Assembly: GCA_900239685.1 (NCBI GenBank)
Contig: OENT01000040.1
Span: 62,001 to 126,000 of the forward strand
Origin: Rotaria macrura
Taxonomy: Eukaryota; Rotifera; Eurotatoria; Philodinida; Philodinidae
Length of the DNA: 64,000 nucleotides
Reading direction: 5' to 3'
The notes under the pieces were generated by a model. It ran no database searches. It was not told the DNA's origin and saw only the letters and a list, made by a program, of their open reading frames with translations. Shown here piece by piece: positions 13,011-26,200 of the stretch; the stretch's first letter is position 1; the number at the start of each line of letters is the position of its first letter. The position numbers and the translations under genes are program-made.

Positions 13011-13853
13011 TCAACAATGAGTACTTCAAAAGTTCCAAAAAAGAAAATTTTCTCCTCTCATAGGCTTCTCCTCGTTGATCGTTTTCGTTGACAAGTTTCT
13101 CTTTTGAATTCGATGAATCAAGCACGATACTCGAGTCGAAATATTTAAAACTGTCAAACACTTCTGAGTGCAGAGAAACGATGCTATTCAGTACTTTGAT
13201 TCTCATACAACTATTTAACCATCGACTTTTAAAAAAAGACCTTGACATTGAAAAATCATTGACAAAGAGAGGCCATCAAACGAAAAAAAAAGGAAACAAA
13301 TTTTTTGTGAGAATTTTTCCAGTACCCAGTGTTGACCTTTGATCGAGAAATCGAACTTAAATCTTGAAATTATAAAATATTATCATAGGTCTGGATCGTA
13401 GCATCATTCTAATGAATTACTAATTGGATCGCCAATATAATGTTCAAGAAGGTTTCATTCGATATATCATTTAGTGCTAAGATTTTTTGAGGTCATTCAG
13501 GTAGCTCTGCGTCAGTAAACATTTTCATGTATCATATAAAATGACGGTACAGTCCTTACGTTGATAAGCTTTTATTTTGTCAATACCGTTCAAAATATTA
13601 ATTACCTTTATTTGCTTCACTATAACTGAGGTAAAAAGCGACCAGATGGAGAAAGAAAACCTTCAAAATACGTGCCCGTAGATTGTATATATATATGTCC
13701 TTCAATCTGCAAGCAAAAAAAGGAGAGAAAAAAAACGCAATAACCAAGAGGAAATGTGTGTCAGCTGCAGTTCTTCTATACAGAGTTTTGGTCTCAAGAT
13801 ACACATATACGTGTAGGCACTCAAGTATATATATGTATACATATGTATATATA

Positions 13854-13858
<5 letters not shown>

Positions 13859-13899
<41 letters not shown>
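13859..13899. repeat. (AT)n microsatellite
   Basis: About 20 perfect AT units preceded by a degenerate GTATAC/ATATGT stretch. Confidence 0.9.
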
Positions 13900-13906
<7 letters not shown>

Positions 13907-16900
13907 TGAGATGCGTTAGTGTTCTTATACACCATTACATTCACAATACTGGCCAGTATGTTGGCTTATCAGCTCTCGTGGATGCATTGTGTGCATGTGC
14001 CTAAAAAGAATGGAATCTTTCCCTTGTATTATTTTATCATGAACGGAGAGTGCCAGAACACAAAGAGAAAGAAGAAAAATGAAAGAATCTGAGCGAAGAA
14101 AATGACCTTTGCGAATAACATGGGTGCTCATATTGGTAGCCGATCGACGCGTCATTTTTACCACCGATGATAGAAAGCGATGATCCATTCACCTCATGTA
14201 AATATGCTGTATCTTTAGATGATTACTATTGTTGCTATTTTTTTAAACGAAGTCTGCCTCTTATCTCGATGCTTCAAAATATAACTATGTAGGAGACAAA
14301 AGAGAGAGAAAATGCGCCAAGCAAGCACATTAACGATTTTTATTATTTAGTCTTCGTAATACTATCACTATTATTTAATGAGAAAAAAAAATATATGTTG
14401 AAAATAATTCTTTTTGCTTCTTCTTTTCCCTACGATCGATCACAACGCTGTCATACAAAAAAAAAGAAACTGCCCGGAGTATGTATTATCATAGATATCT
14501 AATATGGTATACATTTTCTCTTCATCGACTTGGCTATATTTATACATACTCTCATACAAAGACTTCTCTTGGGTAATATGAGATGATGCAAGTTCAATTA
14601 ATGAAAAAAAATACTTTAACCGATCCCCATATAACTATGTCAACCAATCAAATAAGATGAGTAACTTTTCGTTTTTCCCATTCTACTATGATTCGATGGA
14701 AATACATTCATCAAGGGACTTGAACGCTAAAATGCCTTCCAGATACAAAAGATAATGAAGCTACTCAAGCCTTGACTTTCACTCATAGTTATTATTCACC
14801 TCCTTCTATGCTTATCGAATAACAATAGCCTTCTCTGGTTTAACCGATCTCCGAGACATTTATCACATATACACATAAAAAATAATATGATAGATAAATC
14901 AAATGATGACGGCGGAAAACATAGAGAGCAATAGAAAAAGATCGAGAGACTCACAAACATTAATTTCTTTTCTCCTGTTAATGCTACCACTAGCATAAGC
15001 GGAAATCGAATTTTTTAATGCTAGAAAATGTTATTAAGTCCCTAAAAAAAGAAGAAAACTTCATCTTGATATGATTAGTAACAAAAAGATGTCGACTTTC
15101 TCTCTCTCTCTGTCTGATTTTTTTCAAGTGTCTATTGATAAACAAGCACGTTCCATGGTTCGCTGCTATTTCCTCTCTGCTACTCTTTTATTACAACAAT
15201 ACAAAAAAAAATTACTTGGATGTCTTTATGTTTCGATGCTTGATAACGAATTTATTGAAAGAAGCATTATTCTTTTCGTTCGCATTATGAAAAAAAGGAC
15301 ACAAAAAGAAAAAAGACCTTTACCTTCTTTTACGATGACTAAAGGGCAATAGTAACAGTTATTCAATGTTATCGTCAAACCGAAATGAAAACACAAAAAA
15401 AACTCGACCCTGACTACGTGAGAGCATGTAATAAAGTCAGACACACATGTAAATCATAAATTTCGTTATAACCCTTTGACGAGCGATGATATAAACGCGT
15501 CCCACCTTCTGTCGAATGATTGATCTATTTCTCTTATTGTACTGATACTTTCCTAAAAGATTATACCCATGTTGATCGCTATAAATGAGAACATCACACG
15601 TGCAGGATTCCAGTATTGTTGATCTAACCTTTGCATAGGATAATAATCTGGATCAAATTCTATTCTGACTGTATCATCGACATCAACAGAATTCATGAAT
15701 TAAAAATTCACCTGTCAATGAGATGATCATAGTCTATGAGTCTTCACGTGTTCTCATATGATATAATAGAGAGTGAGAATCGCTGTGATACAAAAAGAAC
15801 CTTGTGCCAGTGTAATTTTATAAACACATTGACAAAAGCAAAATGACTTACTTTTAACAAAATTCAAGGATAAGTGTACTTATAAACAAGCGGTGTGAGC
15901 GTAGAGAATAAGTGCGAACAAATTGACTATTGTGCACACTATGGTAATTGTCCTTGGAGAGCAACGAAAAAGAAGGCAAGAAAATCGATGTTACGAACAC
16001 AGGAACGATGCTAGCAGTTAGTCACTCGCCTTCTTTTGTTCTGTCTCTGCTTCTTATTTGCGTCTATATCATTATTTTTTGCGGCTAACACGAGTAGTGA
16101 CATCTACAGATGAGAGACAAACCAAACAGGCAACAGAAAAGAACGATATTGATTTGTTTGTTACATTGATTAGCAGCATTTAGTACGTCATCGGATTTAA
16201 ATAAAGAAATCAGTTTTAGCAGTGCTGTATATAGAATCTTACGGAAAATAAGCTATGAGCGCAAACGATGCAATATAGAAAGGACTAATTGAGAAGTCTT
16301 ACGGTTTTCTCGTACTGTAAATAATTCTAACATAAGTTCCTACTAACAAAAAGAAAAAGGAAATTTAACTTGGAAGGCAAAAAACTTTGCAGTATGAAGT
16401 TGTCAAAAGATTTTTTAAAAAGTAACCGCAACTATTCAATGAGCATACTCTTCTATACTCACTTTTCTGAGAAGTGTGTCTCCTATGTGAAGGAAAAAAA
16501 GAAACCTTTTCCATTTCTGTTCTGTTCTATGCTATTTTCCCTTCGCGGTTACTTTTATATGGCCTGAAATTCTTTAGGCTCGGTTGCTAGTATTTTTTTT
16601 CACTCCCTTCTTTTTTTGTCGACTTATACGTCAAATACAACTGTCAAGAAAATATTTTTTAATGTGCGAGCATACGAAACTTGATAGAAGAACTAAGAAA
16701 GTATGATAATAAGATGACGGGCGACATAGTGCGTAGTCTGAACAAAGATAAAAAAAAGGACAAAAAAAGTAGACGAGTAGTTGTTGAATAGAAAAAAAAA
16801 GTTTGTGTTCACCATCGAAGAAACAAAAGAAGCTAGTTCCGGAGGCTGACTTCAGCGACATTAATTGTGTAGATTTGTTTGGATCGAACACAACGATAAC

Positions 16901-18662
16901 GAAAGATCTCTGTTTTCTTAGTCTATTTCCCCTCCAGCTTTCATCTTCTTATCCGTTGATTGTTGTTTATTCGGTATGACGAAGAGAGAAAAAAAAACCA
17001 AATTATTATGGAAGGAAATAAAAACTAGCCTCCTTTCTGGATAGATTCACAAGGATATACGGATTGAATTTCGGTGTGTGCCTTTAAGACTCTAATCATG
17101 ACTAGAGCATGCAACCATATAGATGAATATATAGTATAGTCTACAGAAGATCAGACGGAAACAAAGAAAAAGGAAATAACTGTTATTGCTTTGTAAATCG
17201 ATTTTTTTTCTCCTCTCGCAAGTCGGTCTCTTCTTTTCTCTTTCTGATCGAAAAAAACAGCTAAAAAAGAACAAGGAACAGAGCAGTTTCCCAAATCAAA
17301 AATCGATCGTGATGATTGATGGTCGTTCGTTCTTCCATCAACGATCGCATGTTCATTTGTCGTATGCGTGTGGGTACGTGCGTTCAGTTGCTAATTAATC
17401 TTCGATAGAGATCATCGACATAAAGAACATGATATGATGATAGATGAACGTGGAACTTAAGTAAGGGAATAACACAACAAAAAAAAAGAAAATTACCTAA
17501 TAGTCACTAAACATGAATAGAAGGAAAGAAAAATATGTTGTCATCATGAGTCTTTTCATTTTCTTACTGCTTTCTGTCATACACAATAAGAAAAAGAAAA
17601 TGCGTTGATCTCAACAAAAGATGGAATCGATAGTTGGGTCAAGGAGAACAATTATCCAAGGTTACTCGCGCAGAAGGATGTTTCGATTCGTTTTAAAAGA
17701 ATTTCCGTTGTGCGTAGATGAATGATTTATTTTTTTTGCCTCATGTATTTCTTGAACTATGCAATCAACATATATATATATTTTTTAGAATGATTAATCT
17801 TTCAATCCTCAGACGTGCAAAACGAAAAACTCATCGCATACGTCTAGTATACAATGATAAATAGCCGATAGTGAATAAAACTAAATTGAATGAGTTTAAA
17901 TAAAAAAAGGACAAGAAACAGTCAAAAAACAGATATTTATTGTCTCGAAATAAATAGAAGTGTTTTGACAAAGCTGTTGCTTATATTCATTCTCAAGAGC
18001 CACATTAGCACATTCATTCTCCATTGAAACTCAAACGATTACATGCAAAACGTGCAAATTTCATCAGAAAGTTAACTCAAGTGCAAACCATCTGGCTGTA
18101 TTCGCATTATGATGGATCTGATGTCATAATCTTTCCTACATGTATACTTTAATTATATGCGCTGTTCATTTTCCGAGCGATGCTGCTCCTGGTCTTCAAA
18201 GGTTTCGATGATATCCTCATTTTTTAAGCACAAATAACGATGAAAGGATTCTAGCTTTATTTGAAACAATATCACAAGCTAAATTTGTTTTACGTATGTT
18301 GCGAATTCCGAGGTATCAATTACACATAACATCTGGGCTCAGCGTGAACAAACGAGGAGAACAAAAAAGAAGAAAGAAAAAAAATGCAAGATGTATAACA
18401 AACCTCTTGATTACGAGACATATATAGAAAGAAGCCAATCTAGCATCATCCAGTGAGAAGCGAGCAAAGTCGTTTTTATTAATGATCTAATTATGATTGA
18501 ATCTAATGTGAATATGTATTTCAATACATATAAACTCGATGATGAGTAATTTCTATTCTAAACACGATGTTCTTATTTTACATTACTCGATGACTAAATT
18601 AATTTTGTTACATACATATGTAATATTTGTCAGTTTTAAGCGACTTAGTAATCGATGTGTTT

Positions 18663-18704
18663 GAAGAAGAAGAAGAAGAAGAAGAAGAAGAAGAAGAAGA
18701 AGAA
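18663..18704. repeat. (GAA)n microsatellite
   Basis: About 14 GAA units, a polypurine tract, followed by a short GAGAGA run. Confidence 0.9.
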
Positions 18705-20883
18705 CAGTGAGAGAGAGAGAACGATAGCCATGATAGTTATGAGAACAAAGATCAATTAATCTTCTCTGCAAGATGAAAGATGCTGTTTTTCCTCTTCAGT
18801 AAATCTAGATTGTATACATGCACATAAGAAAAGACACTTACGAGTCCTCCCCCCCTCCTCCGCCATTCTTCAAACAGTCAACCTCTTGACCGTTCGTATC
18901 TGTATCAAAGAAGAGTCGATCTATCTTTTCCTTTCTCTCCGTTGCATTCATGCTTACTCTTATGTAGTTGTATTCGATGCTCGGACGATGAGAAAAAATT
19001 GTGCATCATTTCGCGACAGATAACAAATAAGATGTAGTCTATATGCAGAGCTTCAAAGAAAAAGGCGCAAGAAGACATAGATACATGTATATATATAGAA
19101 ACAGAGAACATGCATAAAAGAAGAAGAGGATCAAGCTGGTTACTACCAATGCTCTTCTTTTTCTTTGTTACTTTAATTTTTTTTGGAGATGAATGCAGCT
19201 TGCTGAAAGGAATGTTTGAACAGTAGGGTGTAGACTATCGCCACCCACCAATACAATACAGTAAAGTTAATCGACCAAACGAGACCTTTCACAATTATGT
19301 TGACAACGATGCAATACATGTGTCAATGTTTGATTGTTGCCTATATATATTCCGTGAGATGAAAGTAGAAGTCTAAAGTATGTATAAGATTGTATAAAGT
19401 GATAGGTAATAAAGTATTGAAGAGAGCGTCAATTACTAATGTTGCTTCTTCAATATGTATTATTTTAAAGCAGAGACCTTCATCCAACGATGATGAACTG
19501 ATAAGATAGTAAGACGACAGCGGAAAAAAAGATGTCCTTAAACATGTTGGACGATGAAAGATGTGCTATCGAAAGACAAACATTGGAAAGAAAAATTTCT
19601 CGCATATTAAGTAAAATTTATTTCAATTTTATTTATTTATGATATACATTGGCATGAGAGATACTAGAAGTAATCCTTCATATAGTAGCATTCTCAATTT
19701 CTCTCATGTTGATATAATGATTTAGAAAAAGGCAATATTAATAACGTTGTTATTGTTGATAAAATTCATACAAACATGCTGCCCATATGATAAAGTACAA
19801 TAGGAAGTAGAAAAATGATCAGCTTAATAATCATGCCAAGGCTACTGGTGTTATATTATGCTTAAAGCATAATAATACTCATGATGATTGATCGACATCG
19901 ATCGTTTCTTGTCGAGCAATTATCAATACAATCCTATTGCATAACTTATATACACACAGCTCCACCTGTCTTTCTGTTAGCCGGAGGTCGTCGTAGTTAC
20001 TGACCTTGTTTTCTCTGCTATCTGCATATGACAAGAGACGTTATATCATATTAACCTTCAACTCACAGTTACTTGCTTAGTTCAATCCACTGCGGCAATG
20101 ACATTATTCTTTATGGCGATCTTTCATTGTTCTAATATTTTTTTTTCTTGGGAAATGTATGACATTACTGTTAGGAAGATGAGCACCATGTGTACGCATA
20201 GTACTAATAGTTCGGACAACTGCACTCTAATTGAAAACATTGTCATTGAATTAATACATATTCATTATTGTTACTAGCAGCATTTCCTTTATCACATCAA
20301 AAGTTCAATGGACATTTGAACATATGTGTAAAGTCATGAATTCGATTGATCATAGAACAACAATTGTTCCTATTTATAGCAAATGGAGATGCACGTATAC
20401 AGGATGACATAATGATTATTGTGATGCCACGCGTGCATCATTAAACACGTCTAGGGTCGAGTGTATGCATACATCGACTTTTCTATTATTCTTCAATTAG
20501 AGATATATGCACATTAGATCTTATCATTATTGTTTTATATCTCCAAGAGCTAACTATTCTCGAAAAAAAAGCGCAATTTCTAAAAATAGAATACTTTTTT
20601 TCTTACCTTCTCGACTGTTGATTGATCACATAAAAATTTATATTCCCAAATGATATTATCAATGAAAGCAAAAGAGAGAAAAAAAATTGTTTTCATTCCC
20701 TATAGAAATCGAACATATAAAAAGCATTCATATTTTATAGAACATTAAACAACAAAATAGTATGTGTTGGTTCTAATATTTTCGTTGTACGAATTTGTAT
20801 TCATTATCAAAAAAAACTAAAACTAGAAGTAGTACAGGATTTGCATGAGAGAAAAAATGTATAAGCCTGCGTAAACCTTTATA

Positions 20884-20949
20884 GACGACGACAATGATGA
20901 TGATTGTGCTAATACTAACTAAAGGTCATTCATCATCATTGTAATCGTC
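20884..20949. repeat. Hairpin downstream of the NIPA gene
   Basis: GACGACGACAATGATGATGA (20884-20903) pairs with TCATCATCATTGTAATCGTC (20930-20949) at 17 of 20 positions across a 26-nt loop, about 210 bp past the NIPA stop on that gene's transcribed side. Confidence 0.5.
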
Positions 20950-21157
20950 ATATATGCGCATACACATACACATACACACATCTATGATTATGCAACATAA
21001 CAAAGAAGAGCCATACAAAAGAAAACTTAATAAATCACTGATTGAAAATATCTGTTCAAGGTAAATTCACGAGATTGTAAAAACATATCGACAAAACAGT
21101 AAAAATTTTGTTTCATGGAATGCTCTGCCTGGAATCAACAAAAGAACAAAAAAAACA

Positions 21158-22721
21158 CTATATATTGAAATCACATTCATCAATCAATAACAATGGTTTG
21201 CATTGCTCTTCGATGCCATTCGTTGACAATGGCACGTTCCTATCACTGAATACAAGATTAGCATATGCTTTGATTGGTATATGTTTTTGCTGTTTGACAG
21301 AAATTATTGATGTTGAACCAGACAATTCTATTGAGGATTGTCGGAGACTTGAATGCAAATAAGACAAAATAGATTTATCTAGATGAAGAGAAAAAAAAAC
21401 GCAAACAACAAACAATGATTGGAATGTTATTTGACAAATGTTTCTTACTATACGAATCCATCGGTTGTATATCATTGGATTGCGTATTCGTTTTTAAATA
21501 ATTAATTAAAATCAAACCACATGTTGTTATTGAAAATCCAACAAGACATGCAACAATGTCAACCAATAATAATGCATGCCATTCACGAAAAAGTATACCT
21601 GATGTAATAAGAACACAAGTTGTAAAAAGAACATAGTAAACAGTTGTTACAACTGGTGTTGAGAACAAATCCAATGCTCTATTAAGATATATCATTTGTG
21701 TAAGAATACAAACAATAATAACGATTGCACATAAAACTGTTAACCATACTGAATACGAATAATCATGAGTGAAAGATTCCTTTAATCCAGTGCCAAGACC
21801 TTTGCACGCTGTAACAGTAAAAGCACCCAGAAGAGAACAAATTAAGATGTATATATGAACATATTTCGAACCAAAACGTGGTCCATAATATATGACAAGA
21901 CATAGAATTGCAACACATGTCATGCAACAAAAGACAATAAATTCTAAAGAAACTTTTAATGGAATGAAATTTTCAAGTTTCTATACCAATGTCATCGTAC
22001 CCGTTGTAGAAATTCTACAGAAAAAATCAAACAATGAATTAATTTCAATGTCTTTAGGTGCATGAATTATGATCACAATGGAACCAAATATAGTGAGAAG
22101 ACAACCGATTCTACCAAGAGTATTTAATTTTTCATCCAAAAATCGAACAGCCAATAGAGCACTACAGTTATACGATTTTAAATCATATAATGAACAAGTG
22201 AAAAATGATTACTATTATGATAATATACCTAACTAGAACTGAAAGTGCGCCTAGTGGAGTAACGACCGATGCTGGAGCAAATCCATACGCTGCAAAATTG
22301 CACAATTCTCCGAGTCCCATAGTGGCCAATCCAGCCCACCATTGTAGTTCAAGTAAATATCCAAATCCACCTGAGCCTACATACATTGTGTTTTGGCTTT
22401 ATGTGAAACAAACAAAACTTTTATTCTGTTGATTCACAAACCTGCTCGAAGAGATCCATTAGAATTTTTTAAATTAATCAAACCTTTCTTTTTCAAAATA
22501 AAACTTGAACCGATAAATATACTTGACAAAAGTGCTAACAAGATTCCGATAAAAAATTGTTTTGAATCCAAAGAATCTAATGGAACATTCAGTACTGTCA
22601 TTGGTGCAGTCACTTGCACGTTGTTCGTATAGTCTAATATAGATATATTTATAGTTGAAGCAAAAGAAGGAAAATCATGTTCTATTCGAATTGAAAGACA
22701 TTTACTTATTTTATGTGTCAT
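21158..22721 (-). CDS. NIPA-type magnesium transporter
   Basis: Five exons on the minus strand: 22442-22721, 22229-22376, 22001-22161, 21449-21943 and 21158-21378 (1305 nt, 434 aa; phases close). NIPA hallmarks in order: [16 protein letters not shown] in the first helices, [73 protein letters not shown] and [19 protein letters not shown]. The family has about nine membrane helices and moves Mg2+ across plasma or endosomal membranes. Intron 3 (21944-22000) is only 57 nt and contains an in-frame TAG; removing it restores the usual spacing between IHAPK and the next helix. The last exon supplies a hydrophilic serine-rich C-terminal tail; I chose donor GTAAGA at 21448 because the neighbouring GTATAG donor gives an immediate stop. 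An acceptor-like ATTTTCAG lies 7 nt before the ATG. Confidence 0.85.
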
Positions 22722-23277
22722 GACAAACTGAAAATTTTTGTATCTAAAAACTAGAAACTTTTACATGAATTTAACTTGGCATAACACTGCGAGAATAAAG
22801 AAGAGAAAAGACGTACTTTCTTTTTCCAATGGCTTTAAATAAGACGCAGAACGGACAACAAGTATATTTATTCAAGAAAAGGGACGATCATCACCTGATG
22901 TCTGATTTCTTTCTTTACTTTATTTTTTTTCTCATCTTTCACATCATAATTGGAAAAAAACAACGTCAAGGTATTACTTGATGATCACCCCATCACCTAA
23001 TGAAAAAAATAGTCCCTAACAACACATTCACACATGCAAAAATGTGAGACAGAACAAAACATAGTAATAAATGAAAGCAGATAGTTATATGTCATACAAA
23101 AGAAAAATCGTTTCTGTTTATTTTAGTGTTTTTTTTCCAAGAATATCAATAATAATAAAAAAGAAGAAGAAGAAGAAGATGAAGAATAAGACGATCAACA
23201 TCATCTCAATATGAGATAGAGAAAAGAAAGAGGGCAGCGAAAAATATAATTCCTGTTTCCAAAGAGGCAAAAACTGT
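22722..23277. other. Intergenic spacer between NIPA and OGT
   Basis: About 550 bp between the OGT stop (minus strand, right side) and the NIPA start. It holds AAGAAGAAG purine tracts at 23161-23180 and no coding frame. It must contain the OGT 3' UTR and any NIPA promoter. Confidence 0.5.
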
Positions 23278-26200
23278 TTAGTTTGTTGTTGTTGTTGTTA
23301 TTATCGATCTAATATGGTCAGGTAATAGATTATTTTGATATCTATCCCACATTTTAATAAAAAGTTCTTCTAAATGTTGTGTATATAATGTGGTATTAAA
23401 TAATGGACTTGTTAAACGACGTGACCAAACTTTGGCTCGAATAGATTTCAAATAAACTGGATCATTTCCCAGACGAACTGCTATATTTTCATAATCATCA
23501 TATGTTTCAGCAACTATTTCAGGACAACCAATAGTATGTAATAATGATGCACCAACACGTGAGGCTAATGTTTCAAGTGGAAGTGTTACCATCGGTGTAC
23601 CTATTCAAATAGAGCGTAAAAGAAAAATTGATGTCAGAAAAATTTTTAGTTGATTGAAATCGATCAAGAGTTTTTATTGTACAAATGTATTTATTGAAGG
23701 TTTCAGTTACATTCGATATTCTCCTTCAAAGGCTGACCTTTTCTCTTCATTTTCAATAATTCCTCGCAATTTAAACTTCATCTGATAGTGAACCAGCACG
23801 TGCTAGTGTAACTACAAAACGAAGAAATATGATACCAAACACACTTAGTATTATGTCCCACAGCATTTTTAAACATCCTTGTAATATACATATAACACCA
23901 TTCTTTTCTTTTATGCATACGTATAATAAATCGCATATTGAATACATAAAAGAAGACTTTCTTCATATTGCACTTATGGGTACAATTCCTCAAATCGAAG
24001 ACAAAACTCGATCAGATTCGATTGTATAGAATGTGGTTGTCATGAAATAGGAAAACAAAAATAAACACTGACAACAAATGACAGAAAAAAATGTTGTCTC
24101 GTATTTTCGGAGCAATTACATAAGTCTAATTAATGAGTTTTACTCGAGACATACTACACTATTATATGAAATAGATACAACAGTAAATCAATCTTCAACT
24201 AACCTGCCCAAAGTACATCCATGCCAGTTGTATGACCATTGCATAGAGGTGTATCAAGACAAACATCAGCTAGTTGTCCACGTCGAACATGTTCTTCTTT
24301 TGGTGCAACATTCGAAAAAATTAATCGTGACGAGTCAATGCCATGTAATTTTGCTGTTTGTATTATATTTTCTTCTCCTGCTGATGGAAAACGTAGAAGC
24401 CAAATTACACTATTTGGTACACGTTTTAAAATCTGAAAAGAATGACATGCGGATGAAAAAGGATTTTCTTTTTATCGAAAGCAACACTGCGAAACTAACA
24501 TTACACCAACAACGCATTGTTTTTGGATCAATTTTATATAACTGATTGAAATTACAATAGACAATAGCATTTTCTGGTAAACCATATTGTGTGCGTGTTG
24601 TTAGTAAAACAGTTTGAGGAACTTCTTCGCCTGTCGCTGCCCGACAACTTGTCTATTTTATTCAAATAGAAAAATGATCTATTGTTATAAAACAAGAAAA
24701 ATGCTAATCTTCATCAGTGTTTACCTGTAATGTTGTTGTACCATTTTGTGCAACAATACCATTAATACTAACTTCACTGTGGCCTTGCTGTAATAACTGA
24801 TGAACAACCGTAGCTTGTGGTAATTCAACGAGTGCAGTAATTACTTCTTCTTTACATTTTTTAGTATTTGTTTCACTATTATCGTCATCATCGGCTGTCG
24901 AAACTTTAACTGTTATTGTCTAGACGAAACGAAATAATAAAATGAATGAATTTTTTTCTGATAATGTCAAAAAATACGAAATGAAAACAAAGTAAAAATG
25001 AGAAACAATAGTTCTACCTTAACATCACTTCTTTCAAGTATGGGTTTTAAATTTGTAGCATTAACAATTGATCGATTATCAACTGTTGTTATTGTATTAC
25101 TGTTATTATCTTGTTGGCTTTCAATGATAACGGCTTTTTCTGTCATATGACGAAACATATTTGCATGATCACCAATAAAAAATGTATACGGCATATAGGC
25201 TAGTTTTTCAGAATATTGAGATGATAATGATAACGGAGATGTTATTTCATCTGTGATTAAATAATCCATATAAGGTGCACCAGATGTATTTGGGTAACCA
25301 AGCCACATAACTTGAATGGGTGCTGGACGTAATGCAAAAATTTCATTACGAGCACCACGCGTATACCCATTCAGATTAACTAATATATGAATTCCATCCG
25401 AATGAATACAATCGGCCTTGAAATGTTTAAAAAAAACCATGGATATTAAAGTCATGTTAAATTTAGATGTAATTAATTTGACTAACACTCTGCTTAACGG
25501 AAATGCTTGTTCTTTTTTTGACATTCTTTAGTATGATATACAAGACATAATAAATAGGATATGCAAAATTCTTACGAGTTTATTATGATATAAGAGTGAA
25601 CATATAAATAAAATATTCAATCTACATATATTAAAATCGCTCGATTCTATTCTTGTAGTCTTATACTTCTCTATCGATGAGAAAACTCACGTTGCTGATA
25701 ATTCGTCAAGATTTCTATTCGATTGAAACAAGTCTAGAAAATAGGACGAGTAGACTGTATCAAATTCAAGTTTCATTGAAGAAAAGTGACAAGTATTCAG
25801 CTATTGTCTTCTACGATCGGTTTATTTATTTGTTAGAAAAATGAACAATTAGATTTGTATTTTTCTGATAGAGTGTGATGAGTCTTTCGAAGTCTTTCAT
25901 GAATCTTTCATATCCATATTAGGGTTAAAAGTAACATGCCGGTTGAATAGATCAAAGTATTCTTTGTAAAAATTGATGTAAATCTTATGAAAATTATCAA
26001 GTTCATGATTTCCCTTGTTTGTAACAATTGTCTAGATTTCTTTAAGTGTCTAAGAAAATAGTCTTACCGCTTGTCCATTGCACGTAATCGAGGATAGATC
26101 CTGGAAGTGTTCTGCTTCACGTTCAATTTTTGCACGAAATGCAGTGCCATCATCGGCACTTAACGCATAACAAAATATTTCTACGCGTTCACGATTATGT

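Larger units (their letters stand above)
10796..21157. other. Gene-free, simple-repeat-rich region of about 10 kb
   Basis: No exon chain could be supported on either strand. It holds (AT)n runs at 12989-13010 and 13859-13899, a (GA)n run near 12462-12482, a (GAA)n run at 18663-18704, many short poly-A and AGAAAAAG tracts, a 21-bp palindrome near 19854-19874, and a hairpin at 20884-20949. The many 60-160-codon open frames are low in complexity or overlap repeats. It contains the upstream region of the LRR gene and the downstream region of the NIPA gene. Confidence 0.5.

Noticed and set aside
13683..13944. Frames on both strands through the (AT)n run
   Set aside because: Poly-Tyr-Ile translations of a microsatellite.
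18583..18771. Minus-strand frame with a poly-Leu signal-peptide-like stretch
   Set aside because: The leucines are the complement of the (GAA)n repeat.
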